This document shows positions 54,115-63,448 of a stretch of DNA of 64,000 bases, piece by piece. Every line of letters starts with the position of its first letter. Position 1 is the first letter of the stretch. The notes under the pieces are model-generated. The model saw nothing but the letters and a program-made list of their open reading frames with translations, made no database searches and was not told where the DNA came from. The DNA is taken from positions 86,423,613-86,487,612 of the forward strand of contig NC_092872.1 in NCBI RefSeq assembly GCF_028372415.1. Reading direction: 5' to 3'. The DNA comes from Notamacropus eugenii (Eukaryota; Chordata; Mammalia; Diprotodontia; Macropodidae). The translations under genes and the position numbers were made by a program.

Positions 54115-54471
54115 CTATTTTTCTTTTATTCCCAATTTATTTTTTATTTTTAGTTTTTGATATTCATTTCCACAAGATTTTGAGTTTCAAATTTTCTCCC
54201 CATCTCTCTCCTCCACCCACCCCAAAACACCATGCATTCTGATTACCTCTTCCCCCAATCTACCCTCCCTTCTATTGCACCCCTCCCTTCCCTTATCCCC
54301 ATCTTCTCTCTTTTCTTGTAGGTCAAGATAGATTTCTATACCCCATTACCTGTATTTCTTATTTCTTAGTTATGTAAAAAAACAATTCTCAACATTTGTT
54401 CCTAAAATTTGAGTTCCAACTTCTCTCCCTCCCTCTCCACCCATCCCCTTTGAGAAGACAAGCAATAGGAT

Positions 54472-54528
<57 letters not shown>

Positions 54529-54610
54529 GATAGAGATAGAGATAGAGATATATGTATAGTTTTACTAGGTGCTTCTATTTTTTGATGATATCATTCTAGT
54601 TATGTAAAGA
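54115..54610 (-). mobile_element. LINE 3' UTR, longest copy (L1-like, family uncertain)
   Basis: On the plus strand: TATTTTTTATTTTTAG (A-rich tail in reverse), ATTCATTTCCACAAGATTTT, CCACCCCAAAACACCATGCA, GATTTCTATACCCCATTACC, ATCCCCTTTGAGAAGACAAG, a GATA array, then GTATAGTTTTACTAGGTGC. I know this layout as a marsupial LINE 3' region but cannot name the family with certainty. No ORF2 is attached. Confidence 0.6.
54472..54552 (+). repeat. (GATA)n/(GAGATA)n microsatellite
   Basis: About 14 GATA units followed by GATAGA units, inside the LINE 3' UTR. Confidence 0.97.
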
Positions 54611-54654
54611 CCCTGAACACTGCAGAGTTGCCTAGATAAGATTTATAACCAGTG

Positions 54655-54830
54655 ATCAATCAATCAACCAAGTGTTTATGAAGTGCCTACTATTTGCCAG
54701 ACTCTGTGCTAAGGGCTAGGGATACAAAAAGAGGCAAAAGACAGGCCCTTCCCTCAAGAAGCTCACAATATAATGGGGAAGACAGCAAACCAACAATTAT
54801 ATACAAATAGGCTAAACACAAGATAAATAG
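54655..54830 (-). mobile_element. L2 LINE 3' end, left part
   Basis: CAATCAATCAACCAAGTGTT, AAGTGCCTACTATTTGCCAG, CTAAGGGCTAGGGATACAAA and CCCTCAAGAAGCTCACAAT. The body resumes at 55675, beyond a SINE. Confidence 0.8.
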
Positions 54831-54831
54831 G

Positions 54832-54978
54832 AAATGTTGTTGTCATTCAGTCCATCTGACTCTTCATGACCCCATGGACCATGTTGTCCATGGAATTTTC
54901 CTGGAAATGATACTAGAGTGGTTTGCCATTGCCTTCTCCAGTGGATTAAGATAAACAGAGGTAAAGGGACTTACTCAG
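54832..54978 (-). mobile_element. CORE-SINE, tail part, itself interrupted
   Basis: TGTTGTCATTCAGTCCATCT, GACTCTTCATGACCCCATGG, GGTTTGCCATTGCCTTCTCC and GTAAAGGGACTTACTCAG. The head of the same SINE is at 55558-55672. Confidence 0.8.
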
Positions 54979-55557
54979 TGATAATCATTTGATATCATTT
55001 TTGGACTTTAATAAGAGCCAGAACTTGAATTAATCAACCAGAAGAGGAGCCTGGCCTTAATAGTCTCTTTGTTCTCTGAAGTAAACTCAGAGAATACCTC
55101 TTCCTTTTATCAACAAGACCAGATAGAGCTGACAACATTCTTTATGAGACCCTTAACCTGAGACACTATCTTGAATAATGGGTCTTTTTCCATCTCTTAA
55201 TATTTTGTGGACATGTTATGGCATGTTAATGGTAAAGAAAACACAGATATCCTGGGTTGTAATTTTAATTGACACTTTGTCAGCTCTCTTATCTTATTAT
55301 ATTTACAACCTGTTCAATTAAGAAAATTGCTTTCTTATGGTATAGTTAAACACATATAGAGATCTGAGGGTCATAGACATCCTTGAATTGTCCTAAAACA
55401 GATTTAAGCCTGGTCATTCTTGTATTAGTCAATTAGAAGTTTCCTTCTGACTCCTTGATCATGCAACTGCTAACTTTAACAAAACAAATAATACAACATA
55501 TATCTATATATAGATATATGGTTACCTGTCTGCCTCTTATAACCAAACTTTCAGGTT
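54979..55557. mobile_element. ~580-bp unidentified insertion inside a SINE
   Basis: It separates the two halves of one SINE, itself inside an L2, so it must have arrived last. It starts TGATAATCATTTGATATC and ends AACTTTCAGGTTG. I see no tail, inverted ends or clear target duplication, and no protein frame. Nature unknown. Confidence 0.45.
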
Positions 55558-55672
55558 GACACCAGGCATACATAGCTAGTAAAGTGTCTGGGGTCAGATT
55601 TGAACTCATGTCTTCCTGACTGCAGGTCCAGTGTGCTCTAACCACTGAGGCACCTAGCACTAGAATTAAGAA
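55558..55672 (-). mobile_element. CORE-SINE, head part
   Basis: CATACATAGCTAGTAAAGTG, GTCAGATTTGAACTCATGTC, TTCCTGACTGCAGGTCCAGT and CCACTGAGGCACCTAGC complete the SINE begun at 54832. Confidence 0.8.
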
Positions 55673-55674
55673 GA

Positions 55675-55990
55675 GTTGGAAAAGGCATCCTGTAGAAGAT
55701 GGTATTTTAGTTGAACTTAAAGGAAAAAAAGGAAGACAGTAGTAGAGAAGAGAAAGAAAAGCATTCTAGGCATGAGAGGACAGAGCAAATGCCAGGAGCC
55801 AAGAGATAAAGTGCCTTATTCAAGGAACAGACTGGAAAGGTAGGAGGGAACCAGGACACTACAAAGAGCTTTGAATGGCAAGCAAAGCATTTTGTGTTTG
55901 ATCCTGGAGTTTAGTGAGTAGGACGGTGACATGATCAGACGCACTCTTTAAGAAAATTAGTTGAGGCAGGCAAAAAAGAAGCATTTAGTC
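55675..55990 (-). mobile_element. L2 LINE, end of ORF2, right part
   Basis: GAAAAGCATTCTAGGCATGA, GAGCAAATGCCAGGAGCCAA, GAGCTTTGAATGGCAAGCAA and TTTGTGTTTGATCCTGGAG match the equivalent part of the L2 at 5483-6545. Confidence 0.8.
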
Positions 55991-55994
55991 TAAC

Positions 55995-56610
55995 TAGCAA
56001 AACAGGACACAAATCAAGTAGATAAAGAAGAACTTTTCATAATATGATTTAGACATGTGTATGTGTGTGCATGCACATGTATGTATATGAGTGTGCGTGT
56101 GCATGCATTTGTGTATGTGTGTGTCTTGAGGAAATGCTGATCATGGACCACAAGTAGGGTTCATAATCAAACAGAAGGAAAAACTGGCTGGATAACCTTA
56201 AGGAAACTTCAAAACTCCTTTAATGTAATGGAATACAAAAATGCAATTAAAATTGACAAATATAAGGAATAGAAAGAAATATATACCAAATATAAAGCAA
56301 ATAGAGGCAAAAGAACAAAAAGCATGCTATTATCATATAAAAGGAAAAGTGAATTGGAATGAATGGACAAATAAAGGACCTTCAAGAAAATTTTAGGGGA
56401 GTGACAAATTGTGTGGAAAGTAATTTATTTAAATGAAAATAGCAGCAAAACCTTTGGGTTGAGGTGTTCTAAGGAAATCAAGTGATTGATATGACCTTCA
56501 CAAGAGATATGATAGTTTTGAGGGAATGCCAGGTTAAAATGAAGGGGGAGACCTTCCTGTTTTTGTAAGTGACAGAAAATGTTTTAATAGTTATGGAGAT
56601 GTTGAAGGTA
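55995..56610. other. Single-copy or unclassified, with GT-rich stretch
   Basis: GTGTATGTGTGTGCATGCAC repeats at 56054-56125. The rest is A-rich, without a recognisable family or gene. Confidence 0.4.
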
Positions 56611-56612
56611 AG

Positions 56613-56680
56613 AGGGATGGATGGATGGATGGATGGATGGATGGATGGATGGATGGATGGATGGATGGATGGATGGATGT
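56613..56680 (+). repeat. (GGAT)17 microsatellite
   Basis: About 68 bp of perfect GGAT units. The Met-Asp-Gly-Trp and His-Pro-Ser-Ile frames are artefacts. Confidence 0.98.
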
Positions 56681-56905
56681 GGCAAGCTCCTGGAACTTTC
56701 AACCAACTCCATCTGATGAGTCCAATGAAAGACAGGATTCCTTCTATCTGATTTTTTATATAGTTCCATAATTCAAAGTGAGGAGAAGAAAGCTTCCATT
56801 CCTCCTGGCTTTTGCATGCTGTATTTCACAAAAATCAAATCATACTTTTTAAAGGAAGGGGAATAGAAACTTAAGAGAGCTGTTCAATGAAGCCTTAATG
56901 AACTA

Positions 56906-57046
56906 CAGGGGTGGGGACCCTCTGGACTTTGAGATCACAAATTAATTCATTAATGAATTAATGAAATTTGGATTCAGTCAAAGGGCTGCCCTTGAGAACC
57001 TAGAGAGCCACTTGTGGCCTCAAAACCCAAAGGTTCCCCTCCCCTG
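56906..57046. mobile_element. Palindromic hAT MITE
   Basis: It starts CAGGGGTGGGGACCC and ends GGTTCCCCTCCCCTG, matching inverted ends. The core ATTAATTCATTAATGAATTA is a palindrome, and GATTCAGTCAAAGGGCTGCC lies in the right arm. 141 bp. The structure fits the abundant short marsupial hAT elements. No exact 8-bp duplication survives. Confidence 0.8.
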
Positions 57047-57165
57047 AATCCAACCAAAGACTTTATTTTGCAATTGAGGAAAATGAGACCCAGAGAGGGG
57101 ATATTACTTGCTCCAGATCTCATAGCTAGTCAGGCTGTTCTTTTTCCTACAATGGTGTACTCTGT
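57047..57165 (-). mobile_element. MIR-type CORE-SINE fragment
   Basis: CAACCAAAGACTTTATTTTG, AATTGAGGAAAATGAGACCC and TTACTTGCTCCAGATCTCAT are reverse MIR. Confidence 0.65.
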
Positions 57166-57289
57166 AGGTGATAACCATACTGAGTGGGGATAGTGTACAA
57201 GTTTTTTTTTAATGAAGCAGTTTTTAAAGTGAAGGATCTTACTCTAGAATCTTTGACCTTGATTTTAAATATATTTGGATAATTCAATA

Positions 57290-57430
57290 CAAATGGTTTC
57301 CTTTGTCATCTTATATATTATTTTATGCATTTATTATGAGAAGGGGGTCCATAAATTCAAACTGCAAAAGAGACAGTGACACACACACAAAAAAGTTAAG
57401 GACCTCAATTTTAAAAAAAGATAAGGCATT
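57290..57430 (-). mobile_element. hAT family H fragment
   Basis: ATTATTTTATGCATTTATTA, GAGAAGGGGGTCCATAAATT and GTTAAGGACCTCAATTTT match the family in reverse. Confidence 0.6.
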
Positions 57431-57594
57431 AATAATTGACAACAGAATACATTCAAACATTTGCAATCAATTATGTGGCCCTTTATGAAAACCCAATTTT
57501 ATTTAAAAACAATCTCAACATTGTTTTATTTTTTAGAACTTTCTCTTTTTTCTTTCATTCTTTCAGTAAAAGTAAAAATAAACTCAAATATCTC

Positions 57595-57840
57595 TGAAAA
57601 AAAGTATTTTTCTTCTTTCTCTTTTCTCCTTTCTTCCCTCCCTATTATCTTCCTTCCCTTCCTCTGTCTCTCTCTCTGCTTCTGTCTCTGTATCTGTTTC
57701 ACTATCACTGTATTTGTCTCTGTTTCTGCTTCTGTCTCTTTCTCAGTCTCTCCATGTCTCTGTGTGTGCATCTTTCTCTCTTTCTCTGTCTCTTTGTCTT
57801 TGTCTCTGTCTCTCTGTGTGTCTCTGTCTCTCTCTCATTA
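57595..57840 (+). repeat. CT/CTGT-rich tract
   Basis: Imperfect TTCT, CTCT and CTCTGT units over about 240 bp. Open frames in all directions are artefacts. Confidence 0.95.
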
Positions 57841-57844
57841 CTCT

Positions 57845-58110
57845 GAATCCAGCAGAAAACAGTAATTCATTTTTGATCTTCAGGAATAGAGCCTGGTGAT
57901 TTGAATTTGTTTCGAAGTGCTTTTCTGACAGAAAAGCCTTAAAATAAAGCCCTTAAGGTTTTCCTTAACACAAGTCTCATGACAGCTCTGCTCCAGGCTT
58001 AGTGGTCAGTGCAACAGCAAGCTTTTTATACAGAAAAGTGCCCTGGCTTGACGCATTAGTGACTTCTTCCTCTTCCCCCATTGCTGACTTCCAACTAAAG
58101 TTAACTTTCA
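57845..58110. other. Single-copy DNA upstream of the candidate exon
   Basis: No repeat recognised. CTTCCTCTTCCCCCATTGCTGACTT-like pyrimidine-rich sequence lies 20-45 bases before the candidate acceptor. Confidence 0.4.
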
Positions 58111-58111
58111 G

Positions 58112-58212
58112 GAAATGACTCCTCCAGACCTAGAGTGGGGCTGTCAGATTCTCTGTGAGAAGTTAAGCATCATCTGTTCCATATTGATTGAGATCCGCCA
58201 GCATGCCAAGAA
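58112..58212 (+). CDS. Candidate internal exon of an unidentified gene
   Basis: The 101-bp segment is preceded by AACTTTCAG (acceptor AG at 58110-58111) and followed by a consensus donor GTAAGT at 58213-58218. Only one of the three sense frames is open throughout. Starting at 58112 it gives 33 codons beginning EMTPPDLEWGCQILCEKL and ending EIRQHAK, plus two bases. The content is protein-like, with an acidic-aromatic start followed by a likely amphipathic helix rich in Leu, Ile and Cys, and it lacks repeats. I do not recognise the protein. Exon-like segments of this size do occur by chance in 64 kb, so this is a candidate only. Confidence 0.3.
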
Positions 58213-59050
58213 GTAAGTTATCCGCTGACTCTGGGAACTGTGAGATCATTACCATTCCTGTTTTTGTCCGTAGTGGAGGGGCTCACAAATACCCACTCAC
58301 CCCCAGTCAGTAACAAATTCTGCCAGGCAAGTACAAAAGAAAGAAGACTTTGCCCCATTCTTAAAATAAACAAACTAATCAATCAGTCGATCTCTCCTAT
58401 GAAAGAAGAAAGCAAGCACCAACAATTTCATGGGCTTTCATATTTGGGAATTACTCAAATGGTGCCATAAAACTTCATTTATTTTGACTACTGAAGGGGG
58501 TAGTTAGTGTGAATCAGTGAAAAGGCTGGATTATAGCCCCTTAGGGGACCTACTTAAATGAATAGATAAGAAAAACTTGTGATTCACCAATCAATTTCTT
58601 TCTTGCATGTAAATGGGTGATTCCTAAGTGCTTAAAAATCCACTGTTCCTTTACTAATTTAATCATCCCCCTAGGCAATCTTGTTTACGTTATTGATTTG
58701 CTGAGTAAATCCATTCTTTTTAGATAGTGCAAAGAGAAATGTCAGCCCAGCCCAGGTTGGAATTATCCTAAATTCACACATTAATGGAGTCCCAATGGTG
58801 GGAGTTGCACTGTACCATTTATGGGGTCACAATGAGCCAAGATTCTAGGCAGTGAGAGTTGTCTTTATGATGAGCAAGAGAAAAGATGCTTTATGCACTC
58901 AACTGCTCAGATCAGGAAGGCTATAAATCTTATAGCTCAATAAGCTATGTCATAACCCAATATCATGTGAAAGATGAAAGGAGAGGTTTTTCAGGTTATC
59001 ATCCTCACCACTTTTATATAAAACAGGCTTTAAAAAATATAATCTTATTT
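58213..59050. other. Single-copy DNA
   Basis: No repeats recognised. Short frames without family signature. Confidence 0.4.
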
Positions 59051-59054
59051 CCTA

Positions 59055-59275
59055 ATATTGCGGACCTGCAGAAACTTGGCCGTAGACAGGGGCCAAAATT
59101 AAAAGAAGCTAAACTTCTTGGGGCCATAGGTAGGTTAGACTAGAGACAGAATGCAGGTCACATGACAAACATGAGAAAGTACTTGGTGGCAACCCTACAT
59201 TTTTCCTCAGACCACCCAAAATCCTTTGGTGGGCCACAAGGGGCCCACAGCAGGCTGTATGTTGTGCAGGCCTGC
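59055..59275 (-). mobile_element. Possible hAT (Charlie-like) fragment
   Basis: On the minus strand it begins CAGGCCTGCACAACATACAG then CCTGCTGTGGGCCCC, like the ends of Charlie-type hATs. It runs through GTGGTCTGAGGAAAAATGTA to a worn far end near GGCCAAGTTTCTGCAGG. Only one copy is in the window. Confidence 0.4.
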
Positions 59276-59344
59276 AATATTCCTTAATTTGGAAGTCTTC
59301 CCAGCTGTCCATTGACTCATGTGGCAAAAAACTTTATCAATATA

Positions 59345-59760
59345 GTGACATAATTACATGGATTCATAGAGTGCCTACTATGCCCAAGCAACACAAAGAA
59401 AAGTTAAAGATGGCTCTTATTCCTGATGAACTGCAAGTCTAGTAGAGAGAGATGAGACATAATACAGTAAGTAGAATAAAACATGAGTGATAAATGTTAA
59501 AAACTGAAACAAAGGGAAAGATCTCCTGAAAAAGGTGGGATTTGAGCAGAATATTGAGGGAAGTCAGGAAAGCTAGGAGATAGTTGTAAGGAAAGAGAGC
59601 ATTGCAGGCATGAGGAATAGCCAGTGCAAATGCATAGTGGTAGATGGAGTATCCCATCATCATGGGATCATCATGTAGGGCAGTGAGACTGGGTTCACAA
59701 GGTGCCTGAAGGGAACACGTGTAAGAATACTGCAAAGAGAAATGTCAGATACTCAAACTT
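59345..59760 (-). mobile_element. L2/CR1-clade LINE 3' region
   Basis: ATAGAGTGCCTACTATGCCC, GATGAACTGCAAGTCTAGTA, AAGGTGGGATTTGAGCAGAA, GAGCATTGCAGGCATGAGGA and CAGTGCAAATGCATAG follow the minus-strand LINE order. Confidence 0.75.
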
Positions 59761-59783
59761 GGGTTGATGGCCCAGGAACTTAG

Positions 59784-60010
59784 ATGTTGTTGTTAGTCAG
59801 TTGGTTCAGTCATGTCCAACTTGTCATGTCCCCATTCACCTCTTTCCATGGGGTTTTCTTGGCAAAGATCCTGCAATGGTTTGCCATTTCTGTTTCCAGT
59901 GGCAAACAGAGGTTAAGTGACTTGTCCAAGGTCACATAGCTAGGAAGTTTCTGAGATTGGATTTGAACTGAGGTCTCCTGACTCCAAGCCCAGAGCTCTG
60001 TCCACTTTAT
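59784..60010 (-). mobile_element. Marsupial CORE-SINE
   Basis: TGTTGTTAGTCAGTTGGTTC, GGGTTTTCTTGGCAAAGATC, TTAAGTGACTTGTCCAAGGT, CACATAGCTAGGAAG and CCAAGCCCAGAGCTCTGTCC. The head is worn after CCACT. Confidence 0.9.
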
Positions 60011-60214
60011 CAATATGACATTGGCCCTAATAAGTAGACCCGTAGTTCTTAGAATCTTAAAATCATAGAATTTTAGATTCGAAAGATGTCTCAATATTAC
60101 TTGAGTCATTCCCTCAACAGTAGTTAACCTTGTTCTGCCATCTAGCTTACCAACTTCCTGGTTGATTCAGCTCCCCCACAGATGAAGAGATCAAAGAGAT
60201 CAAACCATATTGTA

Positions 60215-60570
60215 AGTTGTACTGCACAAACACTTAGTCATTATGTACATTTACTATGTAATCACTGTGTAAACTTACTGTGTTCTAAGCACTGTGGTAA
60301 GCACTGAGAATACAAATACAACTGAAAATGACAGCCTTTACCCTCATTCTAATGGGGGAAGACAACGCATAATAGAGTTGGAAGTGGGATAGGAAAGGCT
60401 GCTAGGGAGGAGGTGGAAAAGTCTAGAGAGTTATAAGTGAAACCAAGAGAGAAGTAAATATATATAGCGTGGGTACCACATAAAATGACAGTGCCAGGTA
60501 GTAACTCACCAGAAAGAGGAAAGAGCTGCAGGGATAAAGGCAACCACAGGGTGTAAAAGCATCTAGGAGA
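60215..60570 (-). mobile_element. L2 3' end
   Basis: GTGTTCTAAGCACTGTGGTA then AGCACTGAGAATAC, CCTTTACCCTCATTCTAATG and a body stretch to about 60570. Confidence 0.65.
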
Positions 60571-60572
60571 AA

Positions 60573-60720
60573 GGACCCAGGTTCTGATCTGCATGACTGT
60601 GGGCAATTCTCTAAATGTCACTGAGCCTCAGTTTCTCAGCTCATCTGTAAAGTGAGGGAACTGGACTAAATGACCCCTAAGTTCTCTAGTAACTCTAAAT
60701 CTCTCATTGTAAGATAAATG
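60573..60720 (+). mobile_element. MIR-type CORE-SINE
   Basis: GACCCAGGTTCTGATCTGCA, TGAGCCTCAGTTTCTCAGCT, AAAGTGAGGGAACTGGACTA and CCTAAGTTCTCTAGTAACTC. Confidence 0.75.
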
Positions 60721-60724
60721 CTCC

Positions 60725-61125
60725 TATGTAGATACGTATGGGCACATATACATTATAGAAAAACAAAATACAAACATGCATGCAATATCATATTTATGTA
60801 TTTAATATATGTATATTTATGCATATGTGTATACAGACATGTCCAACGATGTGTGCATTTTCATGCACACTCCATAGAAGAGTGTATATGTATGTATATA
60901 AGTATACATGTATTTATGGATATATGTGCATGCATATATGATATGTATGTATTCTGATATGCATAGATATATGTGTTATACTAGGAACAAATATACAGTG
61001 GTGTTTTAATAACTTAAGATGAGCAATAATTTTGATTATTATTTGCATACATAAGAGGTATGAAATTTTATGATCTTGATATGTGTTCATATGTTTGAGT
61101 AACATACAATGTACATGCACACATT
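60725..61125 (+). repeat. TATG/TGCA-rich low-complexity region
   Basis: Imperfect TATG, TACA and ATGCA units with alternating purine-pyrimidine character. The His-, Tyr- and Cys-rich frames are artefacts. Confidence 0.8.
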
Positions 61126-61242
61126 ATATGATCATAGATTTACAAATTGTCTAGTCCAACCACATCAGTACCACACAGGGGATAAAAAGTATGAATGTAC
61201 CGTGTCCCTAAATAAGTACACACAAAATAAATGGCAAGATGA

Positions 61243-61243
61243 T

Positions 61244-61283
<40 letters not shown>

Positions 61284-61291
61284 AGAGAGAG
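61243..61291 (+). repeat. (GT)n(GA)n microsatellite
   Basis: About 19 GT units then ATGAGAGAGAGA. Confidence 0.97.
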
Positions 61292-61515
61292 ATCCTATTT
61301 GTCAGATATTGAAGAATAACAAAAAATTTTTAAATATGAAAAACAAATATATTCCTGACAATCTGTAGGCACTGTATCCCCCTCTCTTGTCCTCTCCCCT
61401 CCGCTCTCCTCATAACTCTCTCTCATATAAGCATACTATAACACAAAGAGCAAACTATCATGTTTATTTTTCTAGAGATACTAACCTCCCCATGCCTTTT
61501 TTTTCTATTCCTCAG

Positions 61516-61594
61516 CAACAAAGTGGACAAATTGCCCATGGTACCTTATCCCATCAGCAGAGGAACACCCAGAACTCTGCAGTTAATGGAATAA
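61516..61594 (+). CDS. Candidate terminal exon, phase-compatible with 58112-58212
   Basis: A T-rich tract and TTCCTCAG (AG at 61514-61515) precede this segment. Joined to the two bases left over at 58212, the frame from 61517 reads NKVDKLPMVPYPISRG and stops at TAA 61592-61594. ATTAAA near 61620 could be a polyadenylation signal. A second frame also stays open to 61680, which weakens the case. Phase agreement has a one-in-three chance and there is no other support. Confidence 0.15.
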
Positions 61595-61684
61595 ACTTGC
61601 ATTTCACTATGCTTATTATATTAAATAGGAGAATTAATCTGGAATTTGCTTTGAAGAAATACCCAGTTATATGTTCATAGTAAC

Positions 61685-61985
61685 TTTTAAATGTTTTTCT
61701 TTCTTTTTGGAGGGTGGGAGATGGCAAAGGTGCAGAATAGGAGGAAGGACAGAGAAGCTAGAGCATCCCCTTTACCTCTGCACCTACCTGGCATGTGCCT
61801 AAATCATGCACAAGGAGGAAGTGCCTTCTCCTCTCCCAGCTGCCCAACTCTGTGATCCTGGAGGTGATACTGTGTTGGAGAATAAGGGTTGCAGCAAGGG
61901 AAAGTGCTTGTCAGCTCATTCCTCAGGGAGGAGTGAGGGAAGAGTCACAAACAGTTTCTGCTATAATTAGGGCTTTGCCTTTTTC
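61685..61985. other. Single-copy DNA
   Basis: No repeats and no convincing gene. The 85-codon frame at 61795-62052 has no family signature. Confidence 0.4.
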
Positions 61986-61989
61986 AGTT

Positions 61990-62350
61990 AGCGAATGTAT
62001 TTTTCCCTCTTTTGTGTGTGTGCGGGGAGTGTATCACAGAATCTGGAACTGACCCCAAGCTTGTGAAATAATTAGTACAATAGTGCGAATCAGCCATTTC
62101 TGAAAAGAGTAATTTACTCCGTGTGTAGCCTCTCAGCAGGGCCCCTCATTAATCAAACAAGGCCATGTACATCAAAGTGTTCCTTGCCGGCTACCACAAC
62201 ATCCATCATAGCACTATTAAATGTTCTGTGGCAAGACAGGATAAATATAATGCCTTTGATGTGCTGATAACTCCATGTATTGGCATGTGGCTGCCTGGAG
62301 GGCCCTGGGAAGTGTACTGAGCAAGTGGGAAGCAGGCTCTGCTTAGACAC
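61990..62350. promoter_or_regulatory. Repeat-free island with two TCF/LEF-like sites and homeodomain motif
   Basis: ATCAAAG at 62171-62177 and CTTTGAT at 62254-62260 are inverted TCF/LEF-type sites 77 bases apart, with CATTAATCAAAC (homeodomain type) at about 62147-62158. AT-rich blocks alternate with GC-rich blocks, and no repeats are present. This has the look of a conserved enhancer, by inference only. Confidence 0.35.
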
Positions 62351-62594
62351 TTGAGTCAGACCTCCCCTCCCCTCTGATGTGTTGAAGGCCTCACCTAGTC
62401 ACAAAGGCAGCTGTTTGGGGCATGCCGTGACCAGAAGAGAAATGCCTTCTGTGGTCAGGTACAATGGCAAAGAGGTCTGTAAGAGGAAAATCATTTGGAA
62501 TTCCAGCCCTGAAGCCATTACCAAGGAACAGCTGATTGAGCCATCCATTCAATTCATTCATTCAGCAAATATTAATTAAAGGAAAATAGCATAG

Positions 62595-62800
62595 ATTTAA
62601 TGTGAGAAAGCATAGATTTAATGCTGGACAGGATCTCAAAGGTCATTTAGTCCAAACCTCCTTATTTTATAGATGATGAGACTGGGCCCAGGGAAGTGAG
62701 AGTGACTTCCTAAGAGTCTCATGCTGAGTAATTGGAAGATGTAGGATTTAAATCCATGTTCTCTGGCTTCAAATCTAGCACTATTTCCTCACTTTTCCTG
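62595..62800 (-). mobile_element. MIR-type CORE-SINE
   Basis: AGGTCATTTAGTCCAAACCT, TTTTATAGATGATGAGACTG and TAAATCCATGTTCTCTGGCT then TCAAATCTAG are reverse MIR. Confidence 0.75.
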
Positions 62801-62849
62801 CTTTTCCCAAAATAATGGTCCTCCCAAGAAAAGCAATTATGCCCTGTGT

Positions 62850-62936
62850 CTGTGAGTATCCCTGAAAGTTCTGTCTTAGGCCCTCTGCTCTTTTCTCTTT
62901 AAGCTATCTCACCAGCTATCTGTTTAATTATCATCC
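62850..62936 (+). mobile_element. L2 LINE, left part, reverse-transcriptase motif
   Basis: 62870-62899 encodes SVLGPLLFSL, part of reverse-transcriptase motif B of CR1/L2 elements. The element is cut after TTTAATTATCATCC by the LTR that follows. Confidence 0.8.
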
Positions 62937-63448
62937 TGTAATATTAATGAGATTAAAGATCTTCCACACCCATTAATGGGCCTTCCCATTAAGAGGAGTT
63001 TGATTAGGTGAGATTTGTGGAAGGCCCACACCTTTTGTTAATGAGGCACTAGTTCTCAAGGGTTGTAATGCCCTCTGGTTTTGAAAAATATATAAATACT
63101 CTGAAGTGAGGTTTTATTTTGGGGCTTACTCATTGGAAGTGTTTGACTAGAGGAGACTCTGGACAGCCCCTAAGCAGCACCCTGGCTTTGAAAACCCAGA
63201 TGCTGGTGCTTCTCTCTCTGGTAACTATGTATGTTTGGTCAGACAGTTGCATCTATCTGTTGATCTGTGATGTATGTATTGCTTCTGGTCAGGCAGCTGG
63301 AAACCCTGTCTGTTGGTCTTTATTCTCTGTATTTTCTCTGAAAGTGTTTGTTGACCCTTCAAAAGTTGCCTTTCTTTTTAGAAAAACAGATCAAATAACC
63401 TGTGATAACAGACCCTCCTGTGTATGTTGAGGTTCTTACTTTTCTACA
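62937..63448 (+). mobile_element. LTR family A, copy 3, inserted in an L2
   Basis: It starts TGTAATATTAATGAG and ends TTTTCTACA. TATATAAATAC near 63090-63100 is a TATA box. CACACCTTTTGTTAATGAGG, GTTTTATTTTGGGGCTTACT and AAAGTTGCCTTTCTTTTTAG match the copies at 25181-26483 and 51299. This is the copy with the best-preserved promoter region. The 103-codon frame lying on it is a shadow. It is solo, with no retroviral genes beside it. Confidence 0.8.

Noticed and set aside
63119..63430. 103-codon plus-strand frame near the right end
   Set aside because: It lies wholly in an LTR that has two other copies in the window where the frame is broken.
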